A stretch of 64,000 bases of DNA from Streptomyces sp. NBC_00236. GTDB taxonomy: Bacteria > Actinomycetota > Actinomycetes > Streptomycetales > Streptomycetaceae. Shown piece after piece: positions 49,626 through 59,192 of this stretch. How positions within the stretch are numbered: the first letter of the stretch is position 1; each line of letters opens with the position of its first letter. The stretch is from positions 4,836,001-4,900,000 of the forward strand of contig NZ_CP108100.1 in the NCBI RefSeq assembly GCF_036195045.1. Direction: 5' to 3'. The notes beneath the pieces were generated by a model. It did not search any database, was not told the DNA's origin, and saw nothing but the letters and a program-made list of their open reading frames with translations. The position numbers and the translations under genes are program-made.

Positions 49626-50393
49626 ATGTCACTCGAAGGACGCGTCGCGATCGTCACCGGCGCCGGGGACGGCATCGGAGCCGCCGTGGCCCGGCGGTTC
49701 GCCGCCGAAGGGGCCCGGGTCGTGGTCGCGGAGCTGAACGAGGAGACCGGCCGCGCCACGGCCGAGGAGATCGGCGGCCGCTTCGTGCGCACCGACGTCA
49801 GTGACCGGGCGCAGGTGCTGGCGATGGTCGACACCGCCGTACGGGAATGGGGCAGCGTCGACATCCTGGTCAACAACGCCTGGGGAGCGGGCGATGTCGG
49901 CCGGGTCGAGAACAAGACCGACGAGATGCTGGCCCGCGGTCTGGGCGTGGGCTTCTACGGGCCGTTCTGGGCGATGCAGGCGGCGTTCGCGCACATGAAG
50001 GCGCGGGGATGGGGCCGGGTCATCAACATGTGCAGCCTCAACGGCGTGAACGCCCACATGGGAACCCTGGAGTACAACACGGCCAAGGAGGCCCTGCGCA
50101 CCCTGACCCGGACCGCCGCCCGAGAGTGGGCCCCCACCGGGGTCGTCGTCAACGCGATCTGCCCGGGCGCGAAGAGCGCGGCCTTCCGGCGGATGATGAG
50201 CGAGCACCCGGAACTGGAGGGGCAGGCCGACGCCACGAACCCCATGGGGCGGGTCGGTGACCCCGACCAGGACATCGCCCCGGTCGCCGCGTTCCTCGCG
50301 GGCGAGGGCGCTCGCTACGTCACCGGCAACACGCTCTTCGTCGACGGCGGGTCGCACATCAACGGCGTCGCCTGGGCCCCGGACCTGCCGTGA
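49626..50393 (+). CDS. SDR-family oxidoreductase
   Basis: 255 residues, classical SDR. Cofactor motif TGAGDGIG, NNAWG replacing NNAG, catalytic Ser in CSLNG, Y-N-T-A-K as the Tyr-Lys pair, and a C-terminal VTGNTLFVDGGSHINGV. Would oxidise or reduce a hydroxy/keto-acyl substrate. ATG follows GGGAG. The last codons and following bases are duplicated in tandem (50370-50489). Confidence 0.88.
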   Translation: MSLEGRVAIVTGAGDGIGAAVARRFAAEGARVVVAELNEETGRATAEEIGGRFVRTDVSDRAQVLAMVDTAVREWGSVDILVNNAWGAGDVGRVENKTDEMLARGLGVGFYGPFWAMQAAFAHMKARGWGRVINMCSLNGVNAHMGTLEYNTAKEALRTLTRTAAREWAPTGVVVNAICPGAKSAAFRRMMSEHPELEGQADATNPMGRVGDPDQDIAPVAAFLAGEGARYVTGNTLFVDGGSHINGVAWAPDLP

Positions 50394-50489
50394 CCGGCCT
50401 TGCCGGGAAGGCACGGCCGGGACCCGGGCGCCTGGGCCCCGGACCTGCCGTGACCGGCCTTGCGGGGACTACGCGGCCGGGACCCGGGC
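50370..50489 (+). repeat. 60-bp tandem duplication of the SDR 3' end
   Basis: Copies 50370-50429 and 50430-50489 share GCCTGGGCCCCGGACCTGCC and continue alike, differing only around TGCCGGGAAGGCACGG versus TGCGGGGACTACGCGG. The first copy carries the real last codons and stop; the second repeats them downstream. Confidence 0.8.
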
Positions 50490-50557
50490 GGCGGTCGGCA
50501 TCCGTGCGGTGACACGCTGGTGTTCCTTGATCCGCACAGCCGCGAGGGAACCACCGC

Positions 50558-51340
50558 ATGAGCACCGGCAGCTATTACGAGCGCATCGACGCACACAGCT
50601 TCAAGCCCACCGCCCACGCGAGCGGTGCGTGGAGCACGGACGAAGTGCACTTCAGCCCGCTCGGTGGCCTCATCACCCACGCCATCGACCGGCACCTGGC
50701 CGACCGGCCGGGCGAGCCGCTCCTGCTGTCCCGGATCAGCTTCGACATCCTCGGCCGGCTCGCCCTCGACACGTGCGAGATCCGGGTCGAGACCATCCGG
50801 CCCGGCCGCACCATCGAACTGGTCGAAGCCGTCGCCCTCATCGGCGACCGTCCCGTCGTACGCGCCAGGGCCTGGTGCCTCGCCTCCGGCGACACCGGCG
50901 CCGTCGCCGGTGGAGAGGCCGACCGGCTCACCCCTCCCGAGGCGCTCGCACCCTGGCCCATGGCCGATCTCTGGCCGGGCGGCTACATCGCGTCCCTCGA
51001 CGTCCGTCCGCTCGCGCCGCCCCGGCCGGGCCGTACGGCGGCCTGGATCTCCACGCCCCTCGACCTCGTCGCGGGCGAACCCGCCGGCCCGCTCGCGTCG
51101 TACGTCGCGCTCGTCGACACCGCCAACGGCATCGCCGTACGCGAGCAGCCCACCGCCTGGATGTTCCCGAACGTCGACCTGACCATCCACCTGCACCGCC
51201 GGCCCGGGGGCGACTGGACCGGGCTCGACACCACGGTCGTGTTCGGCCCCACCGGCCAGGGCATCACCAGCACGGTCCTGCACGACATCCACGGCCCCGT
51301 CGGCCGGGCCGAGCAGATCCTCACCGTCCGGCCCTCGTGA
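50558..51340 (+). CDS. Acyl-CoA thioesterase (double-hotdog, TesB-like)
   Basis: 260 residues. Two hotdog halves: YYERIDAHSFKPTAHASGAW and LGGLITHAIDRHL in the first, RPGRTAAWISTPLDLVAGEP and YVALVDTANGIAVREQPTAW in the second, with the active Asp/Thr region VALVDTANG. It would release free acid and CoA from acyl-CoA. Probably the last gene of the DoxX operon, although 164 bp separate it from the SDR stop. Confidence 0.82.
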   Translation: MSTGSYYERIDAHSFKPTAHASGAWSTDEVHFSPLGGLITHAIDRHLADRPGEPLLLSRISFDILGRLALDTCEIRVETIRPGRTIELVEAVALIGDRPVVRARAWCLASGDTGAVAGGEADRLTPPEALAPWPMADLWPGGYIASLDVRPLAPPRPGRTAAWISTPLDLVAGEPAGPLASYVALVDTANGIAVREQPTAWMFPNVDLTIHLHRRPGGDWTGLDTTVVFGPTGQGITSTVLHDIHGPVGRAEQILTVRPS

Positions 51341-51415
51341 AGCGGCGGTGTTCGGGCCGGACGGACGGGACCGGCTTCACCTCGGGTTCCGCGTACGGTC
51401 GGGCCCGACCGGTCT

Positions 51416-52081
51416 TCACCCCAGCCGCTGCACGCTGATGGACCACGGGCCGTCGGAGCGGGCGTGGACGAGGCAGGGACCGGGCAGCGGCGCCTCGCCC
51501 CGCCACGGGCCGATGTGGTTGGCCAGCTCGTCCAGGAAACCGCTGCCGTCCGTCTCGAAGGTGTCGACGAGGAAGTAGCCGCCGTCGTCCGACTGCGGGT
51601 CGCCCTCGTAGCGGAGCGTCGCGATGCCCGGGCCGCCCTCGTAGCGCAGGACGTCCGATGCGGGCCGCCGCGCATGGTCGTCCAGGGGCAGTGCGCTCGA
51701 CACCGAGGTCGCTTCGATCGTCCACGGCCCGTCGGCCTGGACCCGGAGCGCCCGCACGGACCTGTCGTCGGCGTTGACCAGCGAGCGGCAGGAGAAGGGC
51801 CCGTCGGTGTACACCAGTTGGCTCTGCGACTGGAGGTCCGGGCCCAGCGCGTCCACGACGAAATGGCCGGCCCCGTGGTGGGTGATGTCCAGAACGACCG
51901 GTCCCGCTCCGGTCGTCAGCGGTGCGACCTGGTTGCCGTCGCCGCCCACGCGTTGCAGCACCGGTCCACCCGCGGTGAGCAGCGGAGGCGCCTGCCCGGA
52001 CGCTCCTGCGGTCTTGGTGACTCCGACGAGGGGTGTCACGCCGGGGTCCTGCTCCGTGCGATCCCGCTGGAACCACTTCAT
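51416..52081 (-). CDS. Hypothetical protein with repeated beta-rich modules
   Basis: 221 residues, no signal peptide or membrane helix. The sequence looks like two similar beta-rich units: GHFVVDALGPDLQSQSQLVY ... FSCRSLVNADDRSVRALRVQ and YFLVDTFETDGSGFLDELAN ... CLVHARSDGPWSISV, each ending DGPW-x-I. This suggests an internal duplication of a carbohydrate-binding-like or AIM24-like fold. AGGAG before the ATG. Unassigned; on the same strand as the eCIS genes but probably independent. Confidence 0.65.
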   Translation of the reverse strand: MKWFQRDRTEQDPGVTPLVGVTKTAGASGQAPPLLTAGGPVLQRVGGDGNQVAPLTTGAGPVVLDITHHGAGHFVVDALGPDLQSQSQLVYTDGPFSCRSLVNADDRSVRALRVQADGPWTIEATSVSSALPLDDHARRPASDVLRYEGGPGIATLRYEGDPQSDDGGYFLVDTFETDGSGFLDELANHIGPWRGEAPLPGPCLVHARSDGPWSISVQRLG

Positions 52082-52127
52082 CGACAGCTCCTCGGCCACG
52101 TGGTGTGCGGCATTGCGCCGGCGCGGC

Positions 52128-52718
52128 TCAACGCGACAGTTCCTTGCGCCTTCTGCGGCGCTCCCGGAGGTTCGGGTGGCGGACGACCACGCCGCCCGCG
52201 CCGCACGAACCCGTGATCCGGAGCACGGGCGTGCCGGGCAGCCGTTCACCCGTGGTCTTGTCCTTCAGCCCGCCGAAGCCGAGATCCAGCGCGTCCGTGT
52301 CCGCCTTCCAGCCCTCCGGGACCACGAACACCACCCCGGCCATCTGCGCGTCCACCTCCACGTCGATCTCGCGCAGCCGGCACTCGGCCTGCGTGAAGTC
52401 GAGGAGCACGCTGCCCATGCCCCCGTACGCGACAATCCGCGGCGGCACCTTCCAGCGGCCCGTCCGCTGTGCGCCGTGGATGCCGCCCTTGAGGACCAGC
52501 GGCTCGCCCGATTCGATCACGACCGGTCCCAGGTCGTCGGTGAGCGGGGCGAGTTCGGCGTGCGTCTTGGCCGTGAGGGCCAGGCCCAGGCGCTCGTCCA
52601 GTTCCTCAAGATCGATGCGGCCCTCGGCCGCCGCCTCCCGCAGTTGTTCCACGACCGCTTCACGGTCGGCGTCGGAGGCGCGCATACGGCCGGCGGATCG
52701 GGCGGGTTCGGCAGTCAT
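52128..52718 (-). CDS. DUF1707 domain protein (LiaF-like C-terminus)
   Basis: 196 residues. N-terminal DUF1707: RMRASDADREAVVEQLREAA, then DLEELDERLGLALTAKTHAE (residues about 11-55). The C-terminal half is beta-rich (VLKGGIHGAQRTGRWKVPPR ... ALDLGFGGLKDKTT) like cell-wall-active antibiotic response proteins (LiaF type), without the usual transmembrane segments. Common in actinobacteria with no fixed function. Adjacent to the eCIS ATPase but not evidently part of that locus. Confidence 0.78.
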   Translation of the reverse strand: MTAEPARSAGRMRASDADREAVVEQLREAAAEGRIDLEELDERLGLALTAKTHAELAPLTDDLGPVVIESGEPLVLKGGIHGAQRTGRWKVPPRIVAYGGMGSVLLDFTQAECRLREIDVEVDAQMAGVVFVVPEGWKADTDALDLGFGGLKDKTTGERLPGTPVLRITGSCGAGGVVVRHPNLRERRRRRKELSR

Positions 52719-52780
52719 GAAGCAGATGATACGGACGGTGGTACGGGAGTCCAGCGCTCCGGATGGGCAGCGCGGCCCGG

Positions 52781-54946
52781 TCAGTCCGCCCGTCGGGCGC
52801 GCTCCAGCCAGGGGCCGAACTCGCTGTCCAGGACCAGTCGTCCGAGCTTGCGGTACTCGGCGAGTACGGCCGAGACGAGCTGATCGGTGTCCAGGGGGCG
52901 GCCCGACTCCGCGGCCTGGTAGGCGGCGGTGACCGCGCAGGCACGGATGGAGCCGCCCGTCAGCTCGAAACGCTCCGCACAGGTCCGCAGGTCGAGGCCC
53001 GGTGCGCGGGGGATCTCCGTGCCCAGGCAGCGTTCCCACAGGGCGAGGCGCTGCTCCGCGTCCGGTACGGGGAAGTCGGCGACCACGTCGAGGCGGCGGG
53101 TGAAGGCCTCGTCGAGGTTGGCCCGCAGATTGGTGGTGAGGACGGCGATGCCGTCGAAGGACTCGATCCGCTGGAGGAGGTAGGCCGACTCCACGTTGGC
53201 GTGCCGGTCCTGGGCGTCCTTGACCTGCGAGCGCTTCCCGAAGACGGCGTCCGCCTCGTCGAACAGCAGCACCGCGTTGACGTCGGACGCCTCGACGAAG
53301 ATCCGCTCCAGGTTCTTCTCGGTCTCACCGATGTACTTGTCCACCACGGAGGACAGGTCCACGACGTAGAGCTCCATGCCCAGATCGGCCGCCACCACCT
53401 CCGCCGACATGGTCTTGCCCGTCCCGGACTCGCCGGCGAACAGCGCGACGATGCCCCGGCCCCGGCCGCCGCCCGGCCGCATCCGCCACCGGCCGAGCAC
53501 CTGCTCGCGGTGGCGTGCGCGCAGCGCCAGGTCGGACAGCTGGCGGCGGGTCGACGGGGGCAGCACGAGGTCGTCCCAGCCGACCGTGGGCTCGATGCGG
53601 CGGGCGAGCCGTGCCAGCCCCGCCCCGTTCTGGGCCCGCACGGCGGTGCGCAGGTCCCGGGCCTCCACCGGGCGTCCCTCCAGACCGGCCAGCCGGGAGG
53701 CGACGGTGGCGGCCCTGCGGATCTGGCCGGAGTCGAGGCGGTAGGCGCGGGTGGCGTCGACCAGGTGCGCGTCGGCCGTCGCGGTGCCGGCGGCGAGGCC
53801 GGCCGGGGCACCGGCCCCGGTGAGTGCCCGGCGCCACCGTCGTGCCGCGTCCGCCGGGTCCGGGGGCGGGACCGGGACCGTCACCGGGCTCTCGGCGGAC
53901 CACAACGGGTCCCAGTGCTTCTTTCCGTACACGATCAGCGGGGAGCCGCCGCCCACTGCCTCGCAGAGCGCGTCGATCAGGCCGGCGCCCTTGGGCTGCT
54001 CGGGGGTGAGCGTCTCCAGCGGCCCGAGGACGAGACCGCCGCCGCTCAGCCGCGCCTCGGTCGCCAGGATCCGCGCCGTCCGCAGTGGCTCCGGGGCGGC
54101 GGCCAGCGCGGTGGCGTCCACCACCAGCGGTCGGAGCCCGGCCACGAGGAGCGCGTCCGCCGCGAGCCGGCCGGGGTCGCCGCCGCGGTCCAGCAGATGC
54201 ACCAGGCCGCTGCCGGTGCCCAGCGCCGCCGCGACCCGCAGCGTCGTCGGACACGGGTCGGGCTCCTCCTGCGGCCCGGCGACGCGGACGAGACCGTGCA
54301 GCCTGCCGTCCACTGTGTCGTCGCCGAGCAGATGCGCGGTGACCCGGTCCGGTACGCGCAGTACCCGTGAGAGCAGCGGGCGTTCGGCCTCCAGTACCTC
54401 CACCAGGCCGGACGCGACCAGCGGGGCGGACGGGGCGAAGCGGAAGCGGCCGGGGCCCGCGGCGGGCAGTTCGCAGAGTTCGAGGGCCAGGCCGGTCGTC
54501 GCGCGCCGCCGGGTGAGGTCGTCGTTGAGATAGCCGTAGAGCCGCTCGAACCGTGCGTCGATGTCCGGGGCCATCGCGACCAGCAGCATATCGAGGTCCG
54601 GCGCGACCAGGCCGAAACGCTCCGCGAGGGCCGCGATCCGGCCCCCGGCCGGTGAGTCGGGGGAGTCAGGCGAGTCCGGTGCGGCGTCGGCGCCGTACGC
54701 CGGGACAGGGAGGAACGCGTCGCGGGAGTCCAGGATCCGCTCGGCCGCCGCCGGGGTCAGATACTGCCCCCGGTACGGATCGTTCGGTTCCGGATCGGTC
54801 TCCAGGCGCAGCGCGACCGCGTGCCGTACCCGTCGCTCGATGTCCCCCAGCCGTGCCCAGAGTTCCTCGATGTCCGCCGCCGGGGTGCCGCCCGGCTCCC
54901 GGACAGCCGGCTCCCGGACGCCCGGGGCCCGATACGCCGTGGTCAC
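52781..54946 (-). CDS. AAA+ ATPase of an extracellular contractile injection system
   Basis: 721 residues, the length of eCIS/PVC15-type ATPases. The N-terminal 450 residues contain a degenerate, winged-helix-like region (VAPDLDMLLVAMAPDIDARF) and a second weak ATPase-like part. The AAA+ module has Walker A GESGTGKT (505-512), Walker B VLLFDEAD (about 559-566), sensor 1 VLTTNLRANLDEAF and an arginine finger in TRRLD. In eCIS loci this ATPase aids assembly of sheath or cap. Overlaps the DUF4255 gene upstream by 4 bp. Confidence 0.87.
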   Translation of the reverse strand: MTTAYRAPGVREPAVREPGGTPAADIEELWARLGDIERRVRHAVALRLETDPEPNDPYRGQYLTPAAAERILDSRDAFLPVPAYGADAAPDSPDSPDSPAGGRIAALAERFGLVAPDLDMLLVAMAPDIDARFERLYGYLNDDLTRRRATTGLALELCELPAAGPGRFRFAPSAPLVASGLVEVLEAERPLLSRVLRVPDRVTAHLLGDDTVDGRLHGLVRVAGPQEEPDPCPTTLRVAAALGTGSGLVHLLDRGGDPGRLAADALLVAGLRPLVVDATALAAAPEPLRTARILATEARLSGGGLVLGPLETLTPEQPKGAGLIDALCEAVGGGSPLIVYGKKHWDPLWSAESPVTVPVPPPDPADAARRWRRALTGAGAPAGLAAGTATADAHLVDATRAYRLDSGQIRRAATVASRLAGLEGRPVEARDLRTAVRAQNGAGLARLARRIEPTVGWDDLVLPPSTRRQLSDLALRARHREQVLGRWRMRPGGGRGRGIVALFAGESGTGKTMSAEVVAADLGMELYVVDLSSVVDKYIGETEKNLERIFVEASDVNAVLLFDEADAVFGKRSQVKDAQDRHANVESAYLLQRIESFDGIAVLTTNLRANLDEAFTRRLDVVADFPVPDAEQRLALWERCLGTEIPRAPGLDLRTCAERFELTGGSIRACAVTAAYQAAESGRPLDTDQLVSAVLAEYRKLGRLVLDSEFGPWLERARRAD

Positions 54947-55650
54947 CGGGCCGGACCTCCACGCCTGCGGCGGCCCGGCGGGAGCTGCCGTTCACGTTCC
55001 GCGGCGAAGCCCTGCCCGCGGGGCTCGGACGCCCCGTCGTAGCGCAGCCGCCGCCCCGGCTCCGTGGGCTCGCCGTCGGCCTCGGGCACCGTCCGTACCA
55101 GCAGACCCTCGGTGACCGGCGGCCCTGCGGCCACCACCTCTCCGCCGAGCGGCGCCCAGACCCGCAGGTCGATCGCGGCCTTGAGCTCGCCGCCGAGTGC
55201 GGACCACACGTCCACGGTCGACGGCCGGTCGCCGGAACCCGCCGAGGCGGCCTCCATCTCCACGGTCATCCCGAGCGCGGCAAGGCTGCCCGTGAGCATC
55301 CGGGCGGGCAGGACGTCCGTACGGATCAGGCAGCGCAACACCTCGGAGAGCAGGCGGTGTTCGTCCTGCGGGCGGTTGGTCCACGCGGTCAGCAGATAGG
55401 TCAGTTCGAACCAGCGCGGCGGCGTCCGCCGCCCCGTGACCACGCCCTCGTCGTCGTACTCCTCGCTCGTTCCGGTACGGCGGCGGGTGGCGTCCTCGCG
55501 GATGCCGTAGAGGAAGACGCTGACCGTGGGGGCGTTGCGCCGCGCGGACCAGTCCTTCGTGGGGGCGTCGAAGACCAGGTCCACGCCGCTGTCCTGGAGC
55601 CCGGCGTCGACCAGCAACAGCCGCAGCCCCTCGTCGACTTCGTGGATCAC
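54943..55650 (-). CDS. DUF4255 protein (eCIS Pvc16-like cap protein)
   Basis: 235 residues. The DUF4255/Pvc16_N pattern is visible: IHEVDEGLRLLLVDAG, DLVFDAPTKDWSARRNAPTV, LYGIREDATRRR and WFELTYLLTAWTNRPQDEHR. It is the cap protein that closes the tube/sheath in PVC-type particles. The C-terminal 35 residues are Arg/Pro/Gly-rich. Start overlaps the propeller gene stop (4 bp), and its own stop overlaps the ATPase start, so the three are translationally coupled. Confidence 0.86.
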   Translation of the reverse strand: MIHEVDEGLRLLLVDAGLQDSGVDLVFDAPTKDWSARRNAPTVSVFLYGIREDATRRRTGTSEEYDDEGVVTGRRTPPRWFELTYLLTAWTNRPQDEHRLLSEVLRCLIRTDVLPARMLTGSLAALGMTVEMEAASAGSGDRPSTVDVWSALGGELKAAIDLRVWAPLGGEVVAAGPPVTEGLLVRTVPEADGEPTEPGRRLRYDGASEPRGQGFAAERERQLPPGRRRRGGPAR

Positions 55651-58600
55651 CTGCGCCCCACCTCGTCCGGGGGCACGATGGTGCCGCCGACCACCAGGAA
55701 GTCGGTGGTGACCGGGCTGAATCCCGGCCCCGACGCGGTGATGGTGCGCGGTCCCGTCCGGTCCTTCACCAGGATCAGCAACTGCGCGATGAAGGTGCCG
55801 TCACCGAGCGGGCGGGCCGGCGGCGCGGTCGCGGTGATCCCGGGCTTCCAGGTGAGCTTCACCGGAACGCCGGGCGGGAAGTCCTTGCCGCGCACGGACG
55901 TGACGAACCCCGGTTTGCCGACCTCGGGCACCGAGACGATGCGCGGCTGGAGGATGCGCAGCGGGATCCGGGAGACGTTGTCGCCGCGGTCCGCGTCGGT
56001 GCCGGTCGTGGTCAGCGTCCCGGTGACGCTGGTCCGCAGTGCCCGGTCCGGGGCGAGCACCACCCGCAGGACGGACCTGGCGCCCGGCGTCAGGTCGGGC
56101 AGCGCGCACACCCCGCCCGCGCAGCCGGCCGGAAGGGTCGTCACCGGAATCCCGGCGGGCAGCCCGAGGCGGAGCCGCAGACCGGTGGCGAGCGCGTTCT
56201 TCCCGTTGCGCACGGTGTACGTCACCACGACCCGCCCGCCGACGTATCCGGGGCTGGGCTGGGCCCGCACGGCGACGCCGGGGCCCGCCTCGGGCTCGGG
56301 CGGCAGCGGGACGGGCGGCTGCGCGGGCGGTGCCGGAGCCGGTGACGGGGGAGTGGTGTGGGGCGGGGCGGGCGTGGGCGCCGAGGGGGTCGGATCGGGC
56401 AGCTCGGGGACGTCGCGGACCCGGACGTCCGTTGCGGTGTCGTTGTCCGTGGGGTTCGGGTCGACGACGGCTCCGGTGACGGACCAGCCGATCTGCCAGG
56501 GCCCCGTCGTCACGCCGGTGAGCGTTGCGGTGACCTCCACCTTGCCGCCGGGCGCGAGCAGGCCGAGATCACAGCTCGGCAGCAGGTCGGCGGCGCAGGG
56601 ACCGGCGGGGGTGGCGAGCTCCTCCAGGCGTACGCCCGGCGGGGTGTCGGCGACGAACGTGGTGCCGGGGGAGGGGGCCGGGCCGCGGTTGGTGACGGTG
56701 ACCGTCAACGACACCGAGGAGCCGGCCTCCACCGACGGGCCGACGGGCTGTGCGGTCACGGCCAGGTCGACCGACTGGCGGAAGGCGGGCTCCTTCTGGC
56801 GGCCCGGAAGCGTCGCGGTCCGCGCGGTCAACGTGCCGGTGGCGAGGTCGAGTTCGGACAGCTGCTCGGGGGAGTTCGGCGCGATGTCCCGGCGGTGGCT
56901 CAGGACCAGCCGCTTGGCGTCCGGTGACCAGGCCACGTCACGCGGCTGGTACGGCCCGGTCGCCGTGACGTCCGGGATCTGCTCGCCGCACGCGTCGGGG
57001 TCGTTGCGCCGGTCGGACGGCAGCACGACCCGGCAGCCGGTTCCGGTGGGCGAGGTGACGACGATGCTCGCCCGGTGGTTGATCTGATCGGCCCGGTCCT
57101 TGCGGTTGAAGGCGATGGACGTGCCGTCGGGGGAGAACGCGGGGCTGTCGTCGATCACCTTGCACTCGCCGGGGCAGCCGGTGACGCTGAGGTCCTGCTG
57201 CCGGCTCAGGTCCATGTCCCGCTGCTGGCCGAGGTCCTTCACCTGGGCGGTCCAGACGTGCTTGATGCCGCCGAGGCCCCGGATCACCTCATTACGCGTG
57301 AAAGCCAGGGTGGTGCCGTCCGCGGACCAGGCGGGCTGGGCGTCCTGGCCGGCCACCTCCCCCGCGGGCGGGACCACCTTGCCGATGATCTTCTTCGTGG
57401 CGACATCGGCGACCAGCACCTGGCTGGGGCCCGCCGCGTCACCGACGCCTCCCGGAGAGGTCCGGGTGAACGCCATCCGCGTACCGTCCGGCGAGAAGGA
57501 GGGGTCGGTGTCCCAGTCGCCGGCGCCCCGCCCCTCCAGGTCCATCACCTCCGCGTGCATCCCGTCGGTGTCGGTCAGCCAGATCCGCTGGACCCGCACG
57601 CCGCCGACGTCCTGGAAGCGGGTCACGGCGATGTTCAGGCCGTTCGGCGTGTAGGTCTGACGCTCGGTCCAGGGGTCGTAGCCCTCCGAGGGGTGGAACA
57701 GCGGATCCTTGGCGGGGTCGTCACTGGTGTTGGTGAGGGCCTTCGGGTCCTCGCGCAGCACGTCGAGCCGGAGGTCCCGGGGGTCCGAGCCGTCCTGCCG
57801 GATGTCCTGGAGCGTGACGACGTCGGGTTTCACGGTGGTCCTGCGGGTGACGACCACCGTCGGGGTGCCCGCCCGCACGAGTACGGCCGGAGACTCCACC
57901 GTCCGGTCCTCGTCGAGTTCCTTCACCGGTTCGGGGTCGTCGAGGGTGTCGGTCCGGTACACATGGTCGTAGACGGAGCACCCGCAGTCCGTGTTGGGGC
58001 TGAGGAAGTACAGACCTTCGCCGTTCGGCAGCCAGGCGGCCGAGCGGGTTCCCCAGCCGGCGAAGGCGCCGGTCAGCAGGGGGCGTCCGGTGCCCGGACC
58101 GTCGGTGACCCGCAGCCGGTTCCCGGTGTCGGTGTCCGACTCGGGTTCCTGGTGCAGGGTGTAGACGAGGATCTGCCGGTGGTCCGCGTCGTTCACCGGG
58201 TTCCACTCCGGCTCGCTCGCGTCGCCCTCCGCCGGGTTGCTGACACAGGTCACCGCCCCACCGGACAGGTCCCGTTGATAGATCTGCGTGCCCTTCTCCG
58301 GGCCGCCGTCGCTCGCGTACGCGATGCGGGTGCCGTCCGGGGAGAGCGTCGGGTGGGTCTCGTTCGCGGCGGTGTCCGTCAGCCGCTGCGGATCGGAGGA
58401 GCCGTCGACGGCGACCGACCAGAGGTCACGCTGCGCGGCCTGCCCGGCGCGCGGCTCCGCCGAGTCGAACACCACGGTCTGCCCGTCGACGGAGAGTTCG
58501 GGGTGCGCGGCGTCACGGCCGGTGGTGAGCCGGAGCACGGAACCGTCCGTCCGGCGCACGTACACCTGGGGCTTCGCCTCGTCGCGCAGGCTCGTGAAGA

Positions 58601-58901
58601 CCAGCGTGCTGCCGCGCCCGAAGGCGTCCTGGTCGTAGTGGGCGGGACCGGATGCGAACAGGTCCGCGCTGGTCGTCCCGGACGAACGCTCCCCGAGACT
58701 GCGATGCCCGGTACCGGCGTAGGCGATCCGCGCGGTGTCCGCGGGAGCCGCGTCCGAGGCGGCGGCCGCCGGTGTCGCGCCCTGTGGGACGGACACGGAA
58801 CCCGCCACCAGCAGCGGGGCCAGCAACACCACGACACCGCTCAGCCGGCGCAACCGGGTACGGCGTGCCGGGCCAGCAGGACCGCCCACGGTCCACCTCA
58901 C
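55647..58901 (-). CDS. Large secreted beta-propeller protein with DUF11/CARDB and IPT-like domains
   Basis: 1084 residues. The signal peptide spans about 1-48 (RLSGVVVLLAPLLVAGSVSV ... AAAA). Residues about 55-700 hold WD40-like/TolB repeats (THPTLSPDGTRIAYASDGG, DPSFSPDGTRMAFTR, SPAFSPDGTSIAFNRKDR, DVAWSPDAKRLVLSHRR). Then come DUF11-type domains (VDLAVTAQPVGPSVEAGSSV, about 715-830), a Pro-rich linker (TPSAPTPAPPHTTPPSPAPA), a second such domain and a C-terminal IPT-like module. There is no membrane anchor. It sits inside the coupled ATPase/cap gene set, so it should have a role in the injection system, perhaps extracellular docking. A GTG at 58889 preceded by GAGGTGG is an alternative start. 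Confidence 0.8.
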   Translation of the reverse strand: MRWTVGGPAGPARRTRLRRLSGVVVLLAPLLVAGSVSVPQGATPAAAASDAAPADTARIAYAGTGHRSLGERSSGTTSADLFASGPAHYDQDAFGRGSTLVFTSLRDEAKPQVYVRRTDGSVLRLTTGRDAAHPELSVDGQTVVFDSAEPRAGQAAQRDLWSVAVDGSSDPQRLTDTAANETHPTLSPDGTRIAYASDGGPEKGTQIYQRDLSGGAVTCVSNPAEGDASEPEWNPVNDADHRQILVYTLHQEPESDTDTGNRLRVTDGPGTGRPLLTGAFAGWGTRSAAWLPNGEGLYFLSPNTDCGCSVYDHVYRTDTLDDPEPVKELDEDRTVESPAVLVRAGTPTVVVTRRTTVKPDVVTLQDIRQDGSDPRDLRLDVLREDPKALTNTSDDPAKDPLFHPSEGYDPWTERQTYTPNGLNIAVTRFQDVGGVRVQRIWLTDTDGMHAEVMDLEGRGAGDWDTDPSFSPDGTRMAFTRTSPGGVGDAAGPSQVLVADVATKKIIGKVVPPAGEVAGQDAQPAWSADGTTLAFTRNEVIRGLGGIKHVWTAQVKDLGQQRDMDLSRQQDLSVTGCPGECKVIDDSPAFSPDGTSIAFNRKDRADQINHRASIVVTSPTGTGCRVVLPSDRRNDPDACGEQIPDVTATGPYQPRDVAWSPDAKRLVLSHRRDIAPNSPEQLSELDLATGTLTARTATLPGRQKEPAFRQSVDLAVTAQPVGPSVEAGSSVSLTVTVTNRGPAPSPGTTFVADTPPGVRLEELATPAGPCAADLLPSCDLGLLAPGGKVEVTATLTGVTTGPWQIGWSVTGAVVDPNPTDNDTATDVRVRDVPELPDPTPSAPTPAPPHTTPPSPAPAPPAQPPVPLPPEPEAGPGVAVRAQPSPGYVGGRVVVTYTVRNGKNALATGLRLRLGLPAGIPVTTLPAGCAGGVCALPDLTPGARSVLRVVLAPDRALRTSVTGTLTTTGTDADRGDNVSRIPLRILQPRIVSVPEVGKPGFVTSVRGKDFPPGVPVKLTWKPGITATAPPARPLGDGTFIAQLLILVKDRTGPRTITASGPGFSPVTTDFLVVGGTIVPPDEVGRR

Positions 58902-59192
58902 AGTCTGGTCGATGGTTCTCCAGCTCGAGCATCGTGGGCGCGGGGGACGATGGGCAGGGGCCGGAGTACCCGGGGCGGGGGAAGACCTGGTGCCCTTTGC
59001 GGCCCCGGCGGACGTACGGGCGGACAGCCCTTACGACCTGGTGCACGATAGCGAGCGGGCTCCCGGCGCCCTGCGACTCCGCCTCCGACGTTGTCGTCGG
59101 TCAACGACGCTCCGCGTCGCCTCCCTCCTCCGCCTTGGATTCGAAGCCGCATGACGCCGCTCGCTGATCCGCTCTCATCGTGCACCAGGTCG

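Noticed and set aside
54553..57087. An 844-codon plus-strand frame opposite DUF4255 and propeller genes
   Set aside because: Shadow of two well-supported coupled genes; Ser/Arg/Pro-rich with no recognisable fold.
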